Shown: in pieces, positions 1 through 10,316 of the stretch
Position numbering within the stretch: position 1 is the stretch's first letter
Layout of the letters: each line of letters opens with the position of its first letter
Assembly: GCF_010015585.1 (NCBI RefSeq)
Contig: NW_022985074.1
Location: 124,001-188,000, forward strand
Origin: Eremomyces bilateralis CBS 781.70
Lineage: Eukaryota > Ascomycota > Dothideomycetes > Eremomycetales > Eremomycetaceae
Reading direction: 5' to 3'
DNA length: 64,000 nucleotides
Program-made: the position numbers and the translations under genes
The notes under the pieces: model-generated
What the model saw: the letters and a program-made list of their open reading frames with translations, nothing else
Database searches by the model: none
What the model was told of the DNA's origin: nothing

Positions 1-1661
1 GGAGGCTATACGCAACCGATACAAGCTGAGAGCAAGAGACAACAATGCTTTATGTATGACAGTGGGTGTGGCGCTAAATTCATGCAATTCTGGAGCTTTC
101 CCCCTGAATGTTACACTGTTAAGCCATCAATCCAATTAACTAACTAGTTAACCAATTGGTTAGATATCCCGTCAGTGGCGCAGCCGCCATCTGGGGTTTG
201 ATGAGTCGACGGAAACATAAAAAGAGCTAGACCCCCCAGCCCCAAGGGTCAAGCTACTTTCCTGGAAACCTTTCCTTGCAAAGCATTTCGTCCAAACTCC
301 AGCTCCTCCGCTCTTCAGCACTCAGCAGTCTGGCCGCAGTCGTGCGCCAGCGGCTCCCAGTCATATTATGTCCTTCAGGGGCGTTAGCAAGCCACCTATT
401 TAGTCTCCGTTGTGGCGACTCCGCATTCCCACGAGCGGGATGGTGCATGCGGTCATCAAATACTAAGTACGACCTCCTTTATCAGATAATTAATACCAAT
501 AGGTCATGCGACGCATTCGGGAGACACCTTGATGGATGCGATAATGAACTATTGAATGCGCGCAGATATATTCCGTTCCTCGCCACGGGAGAGCCGCATC
601 GATGCAGGTCTAGAACTCTAGATGCCACCACTGGAGACCGACTGGAAGCGAGACCAGGAGGCCATGAACTAACATATTACAAGGCTAGGCAACAACGCCG
701 GCTTACGTCCACATCGATCTTAAGATCTGCAACTGATATCCCGGACGTAATATCGGATGATGACATTGACCGGAACTGGAGGTAAGAGCTGGAGAGTTCA
801 CTAACGAGGCCAAATCCGTCAACATCCGTTATGGACTCCATATCTGGCCTGTAGAAGGTTTCCATCCTGGACCCCTATGACTCCGGACACATATTCTCGT
901 CTCTCGTTCACTGGCGCTTTGGATCCCATTCATCAACCTGGGTCGAATGCAGTGTAAATGCTGAACCTGATCAGAATGCAATGCGCAAGGGTGTCCATTA
1001 ATAGGCTTGGAGCCATCGACCCTATTTATTAGTCTCAACGCCCAGAGACTTGACTTGGGGTCTGCGCCTCAACGGCGCATAAAGTGGCGCGCTGTTTCGA
1101 GGCTCTCGACCTCATTTAGCATTGTCCAGTAGCGCGCATGATACGTTTCTGTATTGAAATTATGGGGGATACCATAGCTTGACAATGTTCACTGTATGAA
1201 AATATATGGAACTACGAGTAGGCGCAACTGAATCAGACAGGGACGTAATAGGAAAGTGCCTATATGTCGAACTGAAGAAGTGAAGAACAAAATCCAAGGA
1301 TCGTGAATTCACGATGTAATGATCATGCCCCGCTTTTCAACAGTTTAACGACGGGAATGACATCGTGCTACCAAACTTGCATCGTTCAGTTTGATGGAGA
1401 TGTTCTCCATAGAAATCTTTTATGAGATCCACGTCCTAGGAATCCGCTCAAGCTGCAGTCAAAATTGCAAGCTAATTCGCCTCAACTCCAATTCACTGCT
1501 GCTATTAAATAGACAAGGGCCGTCAACTGATCTCTAATCCTCAGGAAGCAACATCAGTCCTAGCCTATACACGCCTCGAACTCTGCCGACGTCGTGAGGT
1601 ATTCAGTCGCTTACATCCCCGCTAGATATAATTGCGTCCTACAACGATTCAACCTACCGAT
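1..1661. other. Gene-poor left flank and GAL1 upstream region
   Basis: I recognise no gene here. A plus-strand open frame of 169 codons (276-785) has no recognisable domain, signal peptide or splice signals and reads as low-information sequence. Near the left edge there is a cluster of small palindromes (TAACTAGTTA at 141-150 and AACCAATTGGTT at 150-161), the second containing a CCAAT core. The last few hundred bases should hold the promoter and 5' leader of the galactokinase gene. I see no clear TATA box. Confidence 0.6.
150..161. repeat. 12-bp perfect palindrome with CCAAT core
   Basis: AACCAATTGGTT reads the same on both strands, so it presents CCAAT in both orientations. It directly abuts a second palindrome, TAACTAGTTA (141-150). 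It could be a CCAAT-binding-complex site, but no gene start lies close by, so the role is unknown. Confidence 0.5.
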
Positions 1662-3346
1662 ATGTCAAGCATGGACGTCCCGGTCGTGAAATCCGTTGAC
1701 GGGATATATCCCGAAGATGCTGTCCGTGCCCAGCAACAAAGATGGGACCACCTACTCCAGACCTTCAAGTCGAGGTACGGGCGAACCGCGGACTTTGTCT
1801 CCAGGAGCCCGGGGCGGGTCAATATCATAGGAGAGGTTTGGGAAACCGCCACGCACTTCTGGCCGCGATTGAGAAGCTAAGATGAATGCAGCATATCGAC
1901 TACTCATTATATGAGGTCCTTCCTATGGCGATCACTGCTGACGTTATCATCGCCGTGGCCATCGCGCCGTCCAATGGCCCAGCCAAGTTCCGCGTCCAAA
2001 ACGTGGACGCTGAGAAGTTCGCTGCCCGGGAGTTCGAGGTCCCTCAGAACGGTGACTTCGATATCGATGCGACCGCATTGGAGTGGTCGAATTACTTTAA
2101 GTCCGGGCTACGAGGCGCCCTGGAGCTCTTGAAGTCAAAGCAGAAGACAAGTGAGCCGTTCCAACCTGCTGGGATGGACATCCTCATCGATGGGACCGTA
2201 CCTCCTGGAGGCGGACTGTCCAGTAGCGCTGCTTTCGTCTGCGCAAGTGCTCTGGCGGCCATGCGCGCTAATGGCGTGGAGAAGGTCGATAAGACGGAGC
2301 TTGTCGAGTTGGCCGTTGTGTCGGAGCGAGCAGTCGGAGTCAATTCGGGCGGGTAAGTGCCGAAGCGGTTTCGGATGTATGATTACTGACAATATCGAAG
2401 GATGGACCAGGCTGCATCTGTCTTTTCTGCGCGTGGTTCTGCGCTCTACGTATCATTTGTCCCCGAGCTGAAGGCAAAATTGGTTTCCTTCCCTGAGACC
2501 GACCCGGAGCTTGTCTTCCTGATCGCGCAGTCGTTCGTTGTGGCGGATAAGCACGTCACGGCTCCCATCCACTATAACCTCCGTGTTGTGGAGTGCACAA
2601 TCGCAGCAAATGTGCTGTTCAAGATCTTTGGGTTGAAGGGGTCGCTCCCGGAGGATAAATCACCCCTCGGAAACTCCCTACGCAGTTTCCATGAAGCGTA
2701 CTTCCAACAAAAAGAAGGCGTCTCCGACCCCTCGGCGGTTTCCGTCGACGAATTCCAAGTCCAACTCACCAAGCTCGTCCAGCTAACTGAAGACTATATG
2801 ATCCAAGAAGAAGGCTACACGCGCGAGGAAATCGGCGAGCTCCTCGGTATCGACCCCGCGGAGATCGACAAGCGATTCTGCAGCAAGTTCGCCGTCCGCG
2901 CCGAGCGCTTCAAGCTGCGGCAACGCGCCCTGCACGTCTTCACCGAGGCGCTCCGCGTCGGCCACTTCTACAGGATTCTGACCGATAGCGGCTCGAAGAG
3001 TACGGGTAAAGAGGTGCTCGAGGAACTGGGTTCGCTCATGAACACCACACAGGAATCATGTCGCGATATCTACGAATGCTCATGCCCAGAGCTCGACACG
3101 CTGTGCGAGCTCGCTCGTGGCGCCGGATCGTATGGCAGTCGGTTGACTGGGGCTGGATGGGGCGGATGCACTGTTCATCTGGTTCCGAAGGATAAGGTGG
3201 AGGCGATCAAGGACGCGTGGAGGGTCGGGTATTATGCGAAGAAATGGCCGGAGGTGGGAGATCAGGATTTGGAGAAGTGGAGAGGGGGAGCAGTGGTGGT
3301 CAGCCGTCCGGGCAGTGGCAGTGCTCTGTACCAGGTCCCGCAATAA
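1662..3346 (+). CDS. GAL1: Galactokinase
   Basis: Phosphorylates alpha-D-galactose with ATP to galactose-1-phosphate, the first committed step of the cytosolic Leloir pathway. Three exons (1662-1835, 1892-2352, 2401-3346) give 526 residues. The first intron lies inside the galactokinase signature: SPGRVNIIGE joins HIDYS across it. The ATP-binding motif PPGGGLSSSAAF and the closing block GSYGSRLTGAGWGGCTVH are intact, and GVNSGGMDQAASVF is restored by the second splice. Similarity to yeast Gal1/Gal3 runs end to end, and the Ser-Ser pair in the GLSSSAA loop argues for an active kinase rather than a Gal3-like sensor. The start is the first in-frame ATG (MSSMDVP); a second ATG lies three codons on. 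It is convergent with the Dap1-like gene. No galactose regulatory site was identified. Confidence 0.95.
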
Positions 3347-3598
3347 GGTGAACACACGATGATGGATTCATAAGGATCGCGGAAAGCAGGGGTAGGCTTT
3401 GAGGGCCTCACATTTCTTGCATTATCTGCATAATTATCGCCCGCAGAGGGGTACCCTTCCACTGGAAATTCGCTCTTCCAGCTTGATCTTCGTGGATAAG
3501 ATATGACAACGTGATATATGACTGACAATCCTTGAACATAGCTAGGTCATCCCATCGTCGTGGCCGGATCGCGGAAACCCCCCAAGCCCACAGCCCCT

Positions 3599-4149
3599 CT
3601 ACGCCCCCTTCTCCGCCTCTGCACCCTTCACCGACACCAACTTCCCCACCACCAAATATTTATCCTCAAACCTCTCTTCCCACCCCCTCAACGCCTCCAT
3701 CTCCTCCCCCCCCAAATCCGCCAACGTATCCAACTCCGCATCCAAATCCTTCGTCAACATCTCCTCGTCGAAGCTCCCGCACGCCAACCCGCGGCTCGCA
3801 TCCCGCCCCGCGAAGTTCTCATAGGGGCCGCCGGGCCCGTAGAAGTTCCGGCCGGGTGTGACGTCGAAGACGCGGCCGCGGACGGAGAGATAGACGGGTT
3901 GGTTGTTGGTGCCGTTGTACGGGAGGAGGGTGTGTGGGGTGAAGGTGCGGAAGGTGATGGGGGCGGGGGGCTTGGGGAGGGAGGTGGGGGTGGAGGGGCG
4001 GAGGCGGATATAGACGAGGAAGAGGAGGAATGTGAAGAGGACGAGGTTGGTTGGAGTTGCGATGGATGCACTGAGAGGAGGTTAGTATAGTGTTTTTGAG
4101 TGAGGATTGGGGGTGCTTACACTTCTGGCGCCGGTGTTTCTGAGGACAT
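3599..4149 (-). CDS. DAP1: Dap1/PGRMC-type haem-binding membrane protein
   Basis: A cytochrome-b5-fold protein of the membrane-associated progesterone receptor family. Fungal Dap1 binds haem and supports P450s of sterol synthesis (Erg11/Cyp51) at the ER; that role is known from the family, not shown here. Two exons (4149-4121, 4070-3599) encode 166 residues. The intron (4071-4120) has branch-like TACTAAC near its 3' end. The protein has a short N-terminus, one membrane helix (about residues 15-33, rich in Leu/Phe/Val), a Pro-rich linker, then the haem-1 domain with the family blocks LLPYNG, PVYLSVRGRVFDVTPG and FYGPGGPYENFAGRDASRGLA. A charged alpha-helical end follows. The open frame that runs without splicing (3754-4071) is a shadow; only the spliced frame matches the family. 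Confidence 0.93.
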
Positions 4150-4602
4150 ATTTGCGGATCTGATAGGGAGTGAAGCTTGGTGGTTGTAGTAGTCCGGGGA
4201 AGCTGGCTGACTTGGACTTAAATAAAACTGCGAGATAGAGAGGTTGACGATGGTTGAAGATGGTGGAAGATGACGATGGAAGACGTCGGAAAGATGAGTC
4301 ATGTCCTGCTGATGTGAGGCTGCATCTGAGTCATGTAAGCATACTTTAGAGATGTGGTTTGGCAGTCGTGAACTCTTCACCGTTTGCTACGCTGGTAACA
4401 TGCTTCAGGAGCATCAATTTTACTAATTCGTATGGTATGTACAGAGTACTGTTTATTGTGAAGAGGGTTAGGATACATACCTTATTCTGCGTTGGCATAT
4501 CAGCCCTAGGGATGGACGTCAATACCGATAACTGGACACAGCGGCAAACCTCAACATAGACACGAACTCAAACTGGACTATAAAGCGGGCGACGGACACG
4601 TC

Positions 4603-6627
4603 TCAAAACGTGGGTCGCGGATATACGTCCATGGGTGAGATTGGGGACCAATCTCTTGGCCGCTTTACGCCCCTGAAGAAATCTCTATAAGGCCGTTCTT
4701 CTGTGGTTCCGGAAACCGCTGTAGTGTCGACAGAAGCCTGACGGCGCGTTTCGGGTCCCCTTTCCGCCAGCTTTGCCGGCTTCCTCTGCAGTTCCTCCTC
4801 ACATATCCGCTTCGTCTCCGCAGCATGTATCCTCTGCCTGCTCCGGGCCTCCTTAACTGCATCCTTTGCTGCTCTCTTCGCCTTCTTCTCTTCGCGCTTT
4901 CTGAGCATCTCCACCCTAGCAGACTCGCGCTCGAGTTGTTTTAGCTTGGTATTAGAAGACTCATAAGCCTTCACCTTGTTTCGGACAGAGGCCTTGCGCC
5001 GTTCGTCCTCACGCTCCTCCTTCCTTGCAAGGAGCTTTGCCTTGGATTCCGCCATCTCAGTTTTGCGATGTTCGGGGTCCTCGGACAATTCGACCGAAGG
5101 CTCTGCTTCATCAGCGATGAGTGCGACGAAGTGGTCCTTGAGCGCCTTTTCGGAGTAGATCGATTTCGGTTGGATGCGAGTGAAATGATCTTGCACGAAC
5201 TTCCAACGCTTCTCCTCAAGTCGGATGTGTTCTTCCTCGATCTCGGCGTCAGCATTGCGATATGCCTGGATAAGAACCTCATCCTATGAACATATATTAG
5301 CATGATATTCAGAAGGATAGGGTCGTGTCATCAGTACTTCTCCAGCGTGCCAGCCGTCCGCGCCGCACTTCAGCTCTTCATCTTTCCGTGCATCCAGCTT
5401 CTGTTTGAGACGGAAGAAGCGGGAGGTGATGGACTTCGGCTCATACTTGATGCCACCAAGCTCGACAATCTTTGCACGCATGGCATCCTCGCTGTAACCG
5501 TGCAATTTCATCTCGATCAGTGTTTTGTCGAAGATATCAAGATCGGCAGCGATGGGATTCTTGAAGGTAGCCTGGGTGGACTTCGCTCGGTGCCGTCTAC
5601 GCGACTCAGAGACTCCTTCCCGGCCATCTTGTTCATCATCCGAGAGCGGGAAGACAAACATCGCGGTGCTCGCTCTGGGAGTGTCGCCAAGAGTGGTACG
5701 AGTTGCTAACATCTCCGGTGTGGGACTAATAATCTCTAAGGCCTCGTGCACCTGACGATGATATTCTTCGCGATCGGTAATCTCTGCCGGAGGATGATGT
5801 CGGCTGGTATATTGATGGTACGTACTGCCTTGATCAGATTCGTCTAGGATTGATGGGAAAGACTCTGCAAGTGCCTTGGTAACGTCTTTCGTGAAATCGT
5901 CCACAGAAACAGTTTCGAGGACCGCTTGTCAGTACTCCTCGTCAATGCTCGGGGGGCTCGGAAAGCGTTCGGGGGAAATGGTTCCTTCGGAATTCCCACT
6001 GTGATGGTCAATATCATCAATGATACTAAGAACAGGTGATCTATCGCTGCCAACGGAAAGGTCAGATGTGTCGAGATTGTGTTTCACTTTCGCCTTAGAT
6101 CGACTTGGTCGGTATTCTTCGTCAATACTCGGAACACTCGAGGGAGTAGGAGATATTTTTTCAACGTAATGTGAAAGCACCTCCGGACCATCGTCGGTGG
6201 CGCCACTCAGAACTGACTCCTCGCTTGAGAATTCATCCGATTTCTTTTCCAAACTGAGTCGATAAGATCTCCTTTGTCGCCCCCTCAGTTCGCGCCTCTC
6301 CGTCTCTGGAGTGTACTCTTCGTCAGCGGGATCACTCGGAGAAGAGCGATCGTCAGGAGAATCGGATTTGCGGTATTGAGGTTTTGGAGGAGTGACCACT
6401 TTCGTCTTCGATCTGCGTTGACTGTTTGTTGGAGCGAGTCTATCACCTTCCACTCTGCTGATAGACTGCTCCTTTCCAATGCTTCGAGAGTGACGTCTCG
6501 CCCAGCTCCTGGTTGACGGACCCTCAAGTTGACCAAAACGTCGCGCGATCTCCCCGTCACTCAGCTCACCGACCACATCGCTGAAGGTGATGTTGCCATC
6601 AGCATCGATAATGAGTCTAGTGCCCAT
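4603..6627 (-). CDS. Myb/trihelix-like basic nuclear protein, function unknown
   Basis: Three exons (6627-5936, 5824-5338, 5283-4603) give about 619 residues. The N-terminal 230 residues are acidic and Ser-rich, with a repeated short motif (DEEYTPE, SIDEEYRPS, PSIDE). The middle holds two helical blocks, around EDAMRAKIVELGG...SRFFRLKQKLD and DEVLIQAYRNADAEIEEE...RWKFVQDHF, that resemble tandem Myb/SANT or trihelix modules. A long, highly charged coiled coil and a basic tail follow. I infer a chromatin or DNA-binding role only from composition. The second intron (5284-5337) is clear. The first (5825-5935, 111 nt) is inferred because the frame carries an in-frame TGA there; both donors read GTACTGA. 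If the first intron is wrong, the gene would be split or interrupted at 5929. Confidence 0.7.
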
Positions 6628-7484
6628 GGCCTCTATCCATCCCCAAGCCTAAGTAGTAACAATTGGGTGTATGCTGATTTAATGAAGCAATGAGTGATGG
6701 TAACAGGCCAAGCAGGCGATATAAGATGGTGTTGCGTTAGGCGAACGATTGGAAGTGTAAAATGAATGAGAAGTACGAGCGTTCCGTTCAGGGAGAGGGA
6801 GTTGTTTACATCGCGGGAAGATAACTCGAATTTCCGCACCACCACAACAGTTAGCCATACACGGCTGTCTTATGCCAAAATTCACATGTTCCTGAAGCGA
6901 AAAACTCAAGGTTTCATTTCTCGTTACTCTCGAGTCTTTCTGAGCGCGCAACTCACCAGATTCACCCGTTCGCCTTTCGAGGGCCGGTTCTTTAATGGTT
7001 ATTGCGAAACCAATGCTCAGAGAGTTGTAACAAGAGTTATTTCGTCTCATCCTCCGCGAAGGGATGGATACTTAGTATGCCCCGGTGGCTGTAAGTGTTT
7101 GAGGACATTCAATGCCTGTTCGAACAGAATAATTGTCCGTGGAGTATTCCCAGGAACTAGTTATTCCAAATCATCAGGTTGAAACGCCCCTGAACATTGC
7201 AGTTATGAATCCTAGAACTGAAAGTCATCGTAGTGTCGCCAGCAGCATATTAGCAAGTCCATCCTATTCGACGTCAGTTAGATACCACATGCATGAGATA
7301 TAGCAAACGATCATGAACATGAGGCAAGCGACATGCGTGGTAGCCCAGGAGCGAGCACTTCTATCACGGGCATATACATGTGTTGACATGGTTGTCTTTA
7401 ACGACAAGCCAGTGTCTTTGTTTCCAACCTGAATGGAACTTGATGCTTCAGGTATCAAGATCTGGTTATGGTTAGTGTTTGGAT

Positions 7485-7505
7485 AACCACTTCAATGAAG
7501 TGGTT
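7485..7505. repeat. 21-bp inverted repeat (10-bp arms, 1-nt centre)
   Basis: The arms AACCACTTCA and TGAAGTGGTT are perfectly complementary and are separated by a single A. About 60 bp downstream is a TATATAAGG box. Such a structure may be a dimeric transcription-factor site or a cruciform; nothing nearby tells which. Confidence 0.6.
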
Positions 7506-7731
7506 AATCTTTGTTAAAACAACCTTTCCTTTATACGAACGCTGCAAACGGATAGGCAGGAGGATTATATAAGGAACGGTTCTGTACTGTTATTTAGTTT
7601 TAATCACAGCGCAACTATTCTACAGATATTGGACTGTCATTCTGAGAACAATGGCCTACAGCTTGTATTGTTCTTCGTCTTATCTTTCTTCCTTTGAACT
7701 ATATGAAGTTCCTTACCCACTGTGCCTAAGG

Positions 7732-7787
7732 TTGAGCCTCTGTAGATATTCCAAACGTGGAAGTTTGAGCCTCTACAGACATTCCAA
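7732..7787 (+). repeat. Two imperfect 23-bp direct repeats
   Basis: Copy one starts at 7732 and copy two at 7765, both built on GAGCCTCT followed by AGA and ATTCCAA; they agree at 20 of 23 positions. Their 33-bp period does not keep a coding signature. They lie between a TATA-like box and a short open frame, so they may be part of a transcribed leader. Confidence 0.55.
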
Positions 7788-7847
7788 TCTTAGCACAATC
7801 TCAACAACATGTATGCCACGGTGCAAAATCAAGGCGATGTTGATACC

Positions 7848-8376
7848 CTAGGAGCAACTCGTCGTCATGAGGACATCATCGATGCGTGGTCGCCGAGAGA
7901 ATATCACGTACCCTCGGGATATAATCGGCTGGTATCTTTCCTGACAAATCCCGTAGGGCTCAGGTGCGTCGATATGCGGCAACTTCAGTGCTTGGTTCAA
8001 CAGCAAGGTCAATATCTCAGTGTAGGTGAAGCCGAAGTGCCGCACCGCCAGGACCGCTCCTAGGGCTCCATAAATCTGAACCTCTGCATCCTATAAGGTT
8101 AAGTAGGTATTGAGAGCACCGTCAGTCAATTTAAGGAAGATTTGGCAAGTTTTATTCGCGTTCTACGTTATGGAAGGTTGGAGGTTGAAGAGAGGCCGGA
8201 GTTAGGTCAGTGACCCTGCCATGCCCGCTAGGCCCCTGCCGCCCCAATATAGACTGCGCCACATATATTAAGTGTGGCGGTAATGTTACCTTGCTCGCTG
8301 CTATGACGTCGGGGTTGAACTGGATCGCTAACTGGGTTCTGAGAGTTGTTGGGAGGCGTACAGAACTGAACGTCAT
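7848..8376 (-). CDS. Putative small spliced gene, 109 residues, unknown function
   Basis: Two exons (8376-8290 and 8090-7848) can be joined by a GT-AG intron of 199 nt whose acceptor is preceded by TTAACCTTATAG; both sides are in phase 0. The joined peptide reads MTFSSVRLPTT...NPDVIAASK then DAEVQIYGALGAVLAVRHFG, followed by FTYTEILTLLLNQALKLPHI. The stretch around the join is a plausible continuous alanine- and leucine-rich helical region. I do not recognise the family; the GFTYTEIL segment only loosely resembles helix-turn-helix segments. The intron is long for this genome, and no independent support such as a paralogue is available, so this could be a gene remnant or chance. Confidence 0.35.
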
Positions 8377-8503
8377 GATAAATTGTCTTTTACCTTATAC
8401 TCATCCTTAAGCTATCCCTAAATACGGGCGAGACTGAATCATCTGAATCCTCTTCGTATACTCATTATAACTTGCTGCGCATACGAGAGTCGCCACAGCC
8501 AGC

Positions 8504-9934
8504 ATGGTTCTCGAATACTTCCACCTGAAGAAGGGCGCGAAGGAGAAGGAGACCGAGAAGAGCGAGGGTGTTAAATCACCCGTCTTAAGTGCAAAGGACG
8601 AGGAGTTCCTGAATCGGATCGCGTCCGCAGACGACGAGAACCCTCCTCCATTACCCGCGCGACCAACCGTGATCCTGGACAATGGGAAGCAGATCGAACC
8701 AGACGACGAAGTGCAACTAGTGGCAGAGAAAGTCCCTTTGCCTATGTCACCTCCAGAAGAAAAGGACATACGCAAGGCGGAGTTGACGACGACGCCCGCG
8801 AAGCGCTCATACCTCGCATTTCTTCCTGCGGTAGCAATGCCAAAGTTCCTCAGCCAAAAGGTCGGACTTCCTCTCCCTGCGATGTCCGAATAGATACTAA
8901 AGAACAACAGGAAAAAGCCCGCACTCAAACCGCCAATGACCTCGCCTCCGCCGCCTCCGCCCTCAAGACCGGCATCAACCTCCCCGTCGACGTCGACGCC
9001 GCCACCGCCGAGCAAGAAAAAGCCGATCTCTCCTCACTCCTCGACCGCCTCAACCTCTCCGCCATCAACAACCGCGTCTTCAGCATCTCCCAAGACTCAC
9101 AGAAGCTCATGGACGACTTCACGCAGGTGCTGAAAGACATCGTGAACGGCGTGCCGACCGCCTACGACGACCTCGAGAGGCTGCTGACACGCAATCACAA
9201 GCAGATCAAGAAGATGTACAAGGATCTGCCGCCGTGGCTGCAGACGCTAGTGAAGAGCTTACCGAGGAAGATGGGGGCGAGTTTGGGGCCGGAGTTGATG
9301 GCGATGGGGTCGGGGGTGGCGGGGGTGAAGGCTGCGGAGGCGGAGAAGGTGGATAAACGGAAGGAGGAAGAAGGGGAGGAGAAGAAGAAGAAGCAGAAGA
9401 AAGAGGGGACGGTGCCGTCGGTTAAGAGGCTCGTGTCGGAACAAGGCGCCATCGCGACAATGCTGCGAAGCATCTTGAATTTCTTGAAGCTGCGCTTCCC
9501 TGCGTTGGTCACGGGGACGAACGTGCTCATGAGTCTTACCGTATTCCGTAAGTTTCCCCCAATCATCTCACCCAACTGATCCGTCCTAACACAACCCACC
9601 AGTCCTCCTCTTCGTCCTCTGGTACTGCCACAAGCGCGGCCGCGAAGTCCGCCTCGACCAAGCGCGCCTCTCGGCGGAGGCCGACCCCACCGACTATTCC
9701 GACTCCGATCTCGAGAGGAGCGTGTCGGACATGGACACTAGCTCCATGATAGCCAGCGATGTGAAAGAGGGCATCGCGCCCACCGAGGTCGACCCGCCCG
9801 TCATCGACGACAAGCCGGCGAAGGCGCCCGCGCATCTGGAAGCAGCGCTGAATCAGAAGGATCCGGCGGAGGTGCCGTTGCCGAAGGAGGAGGAGGAGAC
9901 GAGACAAGAGAAAGAGCCGGGTTTGGGGAAGTGA
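8504..9934 (+). CDS. Conserved fungal protein with C-terminal membrane helix
   Basis: Three exons (8504-8860, 8911-9547, 9603-9934) give 441 residues. The N-terminus is charged (KKGAKEKETEKSEG). The centre has helical segments (LASAASALKTGINL; SQKLMDDFTQVLKDIVNG; DLPPWLQTLVKSLPRKMG), then a Lys/Glu-rich stretch of about 25 residues. One strong membrane helix near residues 315-335 is completed by the last splice (VLMSLTVF joins LLLFVLWYCHKRGREVR). The tail is acidic, with Ser-Asp clusters that look like phosphorylation sites. The positive CHKRGR flank suggests a cytosolic C-terminus. The first intron uses the weak donor GTCGGA, but its branch site TACTAA and the continuing frame support it. 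I do not recognise a named family. Confidence 0.75.
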
Positions 9935-10316
9935 GTGGGGGGTGGGTGATTGATGATGGATGAGGATTACGAGACCACGAAATCGGCTTGATGGCTAAAA
10001 ATTGGATAATGGCCTACTTTTCCGCTTCTATGATACCAGAGTAATTTCTGTCGCTTCTCAATGTTTTTTGGAATAGGAGTACACTGAAAGGAGACATGCA
10101 GGGCGCTGATGGAAAGGTAATGAACATACGAGCGGTTGTGAAGTTTCCTTGGTCCGGCAGCACTGAGATAAATGGATACATGCAAACCAAAAAAGAATAG
10201 ATTTGATTCCTCCAAACACGCGAAATTGAATTTGACCCGAATCCTTCGCGGAACGGCATTTGCTCACAAAATGTTTGCCATCGAACTGCTGTAAAATCGC
10301 ACAACGCACGAACCCC
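9935..10316. other. 3' intergenic space between convergent genes
   Basis: This 380-bp gap lies between the 3' ends of the membrane-protein gene and the kinase gene. I see no gene. It may contain a final kinase exon: a GTGAGT donor sits at the end of the kinase frame (reading leftwards), and a TTTTACAG acceptor follows about 45 nt later. Confidence 0.5.

Larger units (their letters stand above)
6628..7847. other. Intergenic region with palindrome, TATA-like box and a diverged direct repeat
   Basis: No convincing gene. It holds a 21-bp inverted repeat (7485-7505), a TATATAAGG box at about 7566-7574 and a 23-bp imperfect direct repeat (7732-7754 and 7765-7787). The short plus-strand frames at 7651-7851 and 7809-8063 follow the TATA-like box, so a transcript may start near 7600, but their peptides look non-coding. 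Confidence 0.5.

Noticed and set aside
276-785. Plus-strand open frame of 169 codons at the left edge
   Set aside because: No domain, no signal peptide, no splice or promoter support, and composition unlike the real genes of the window.
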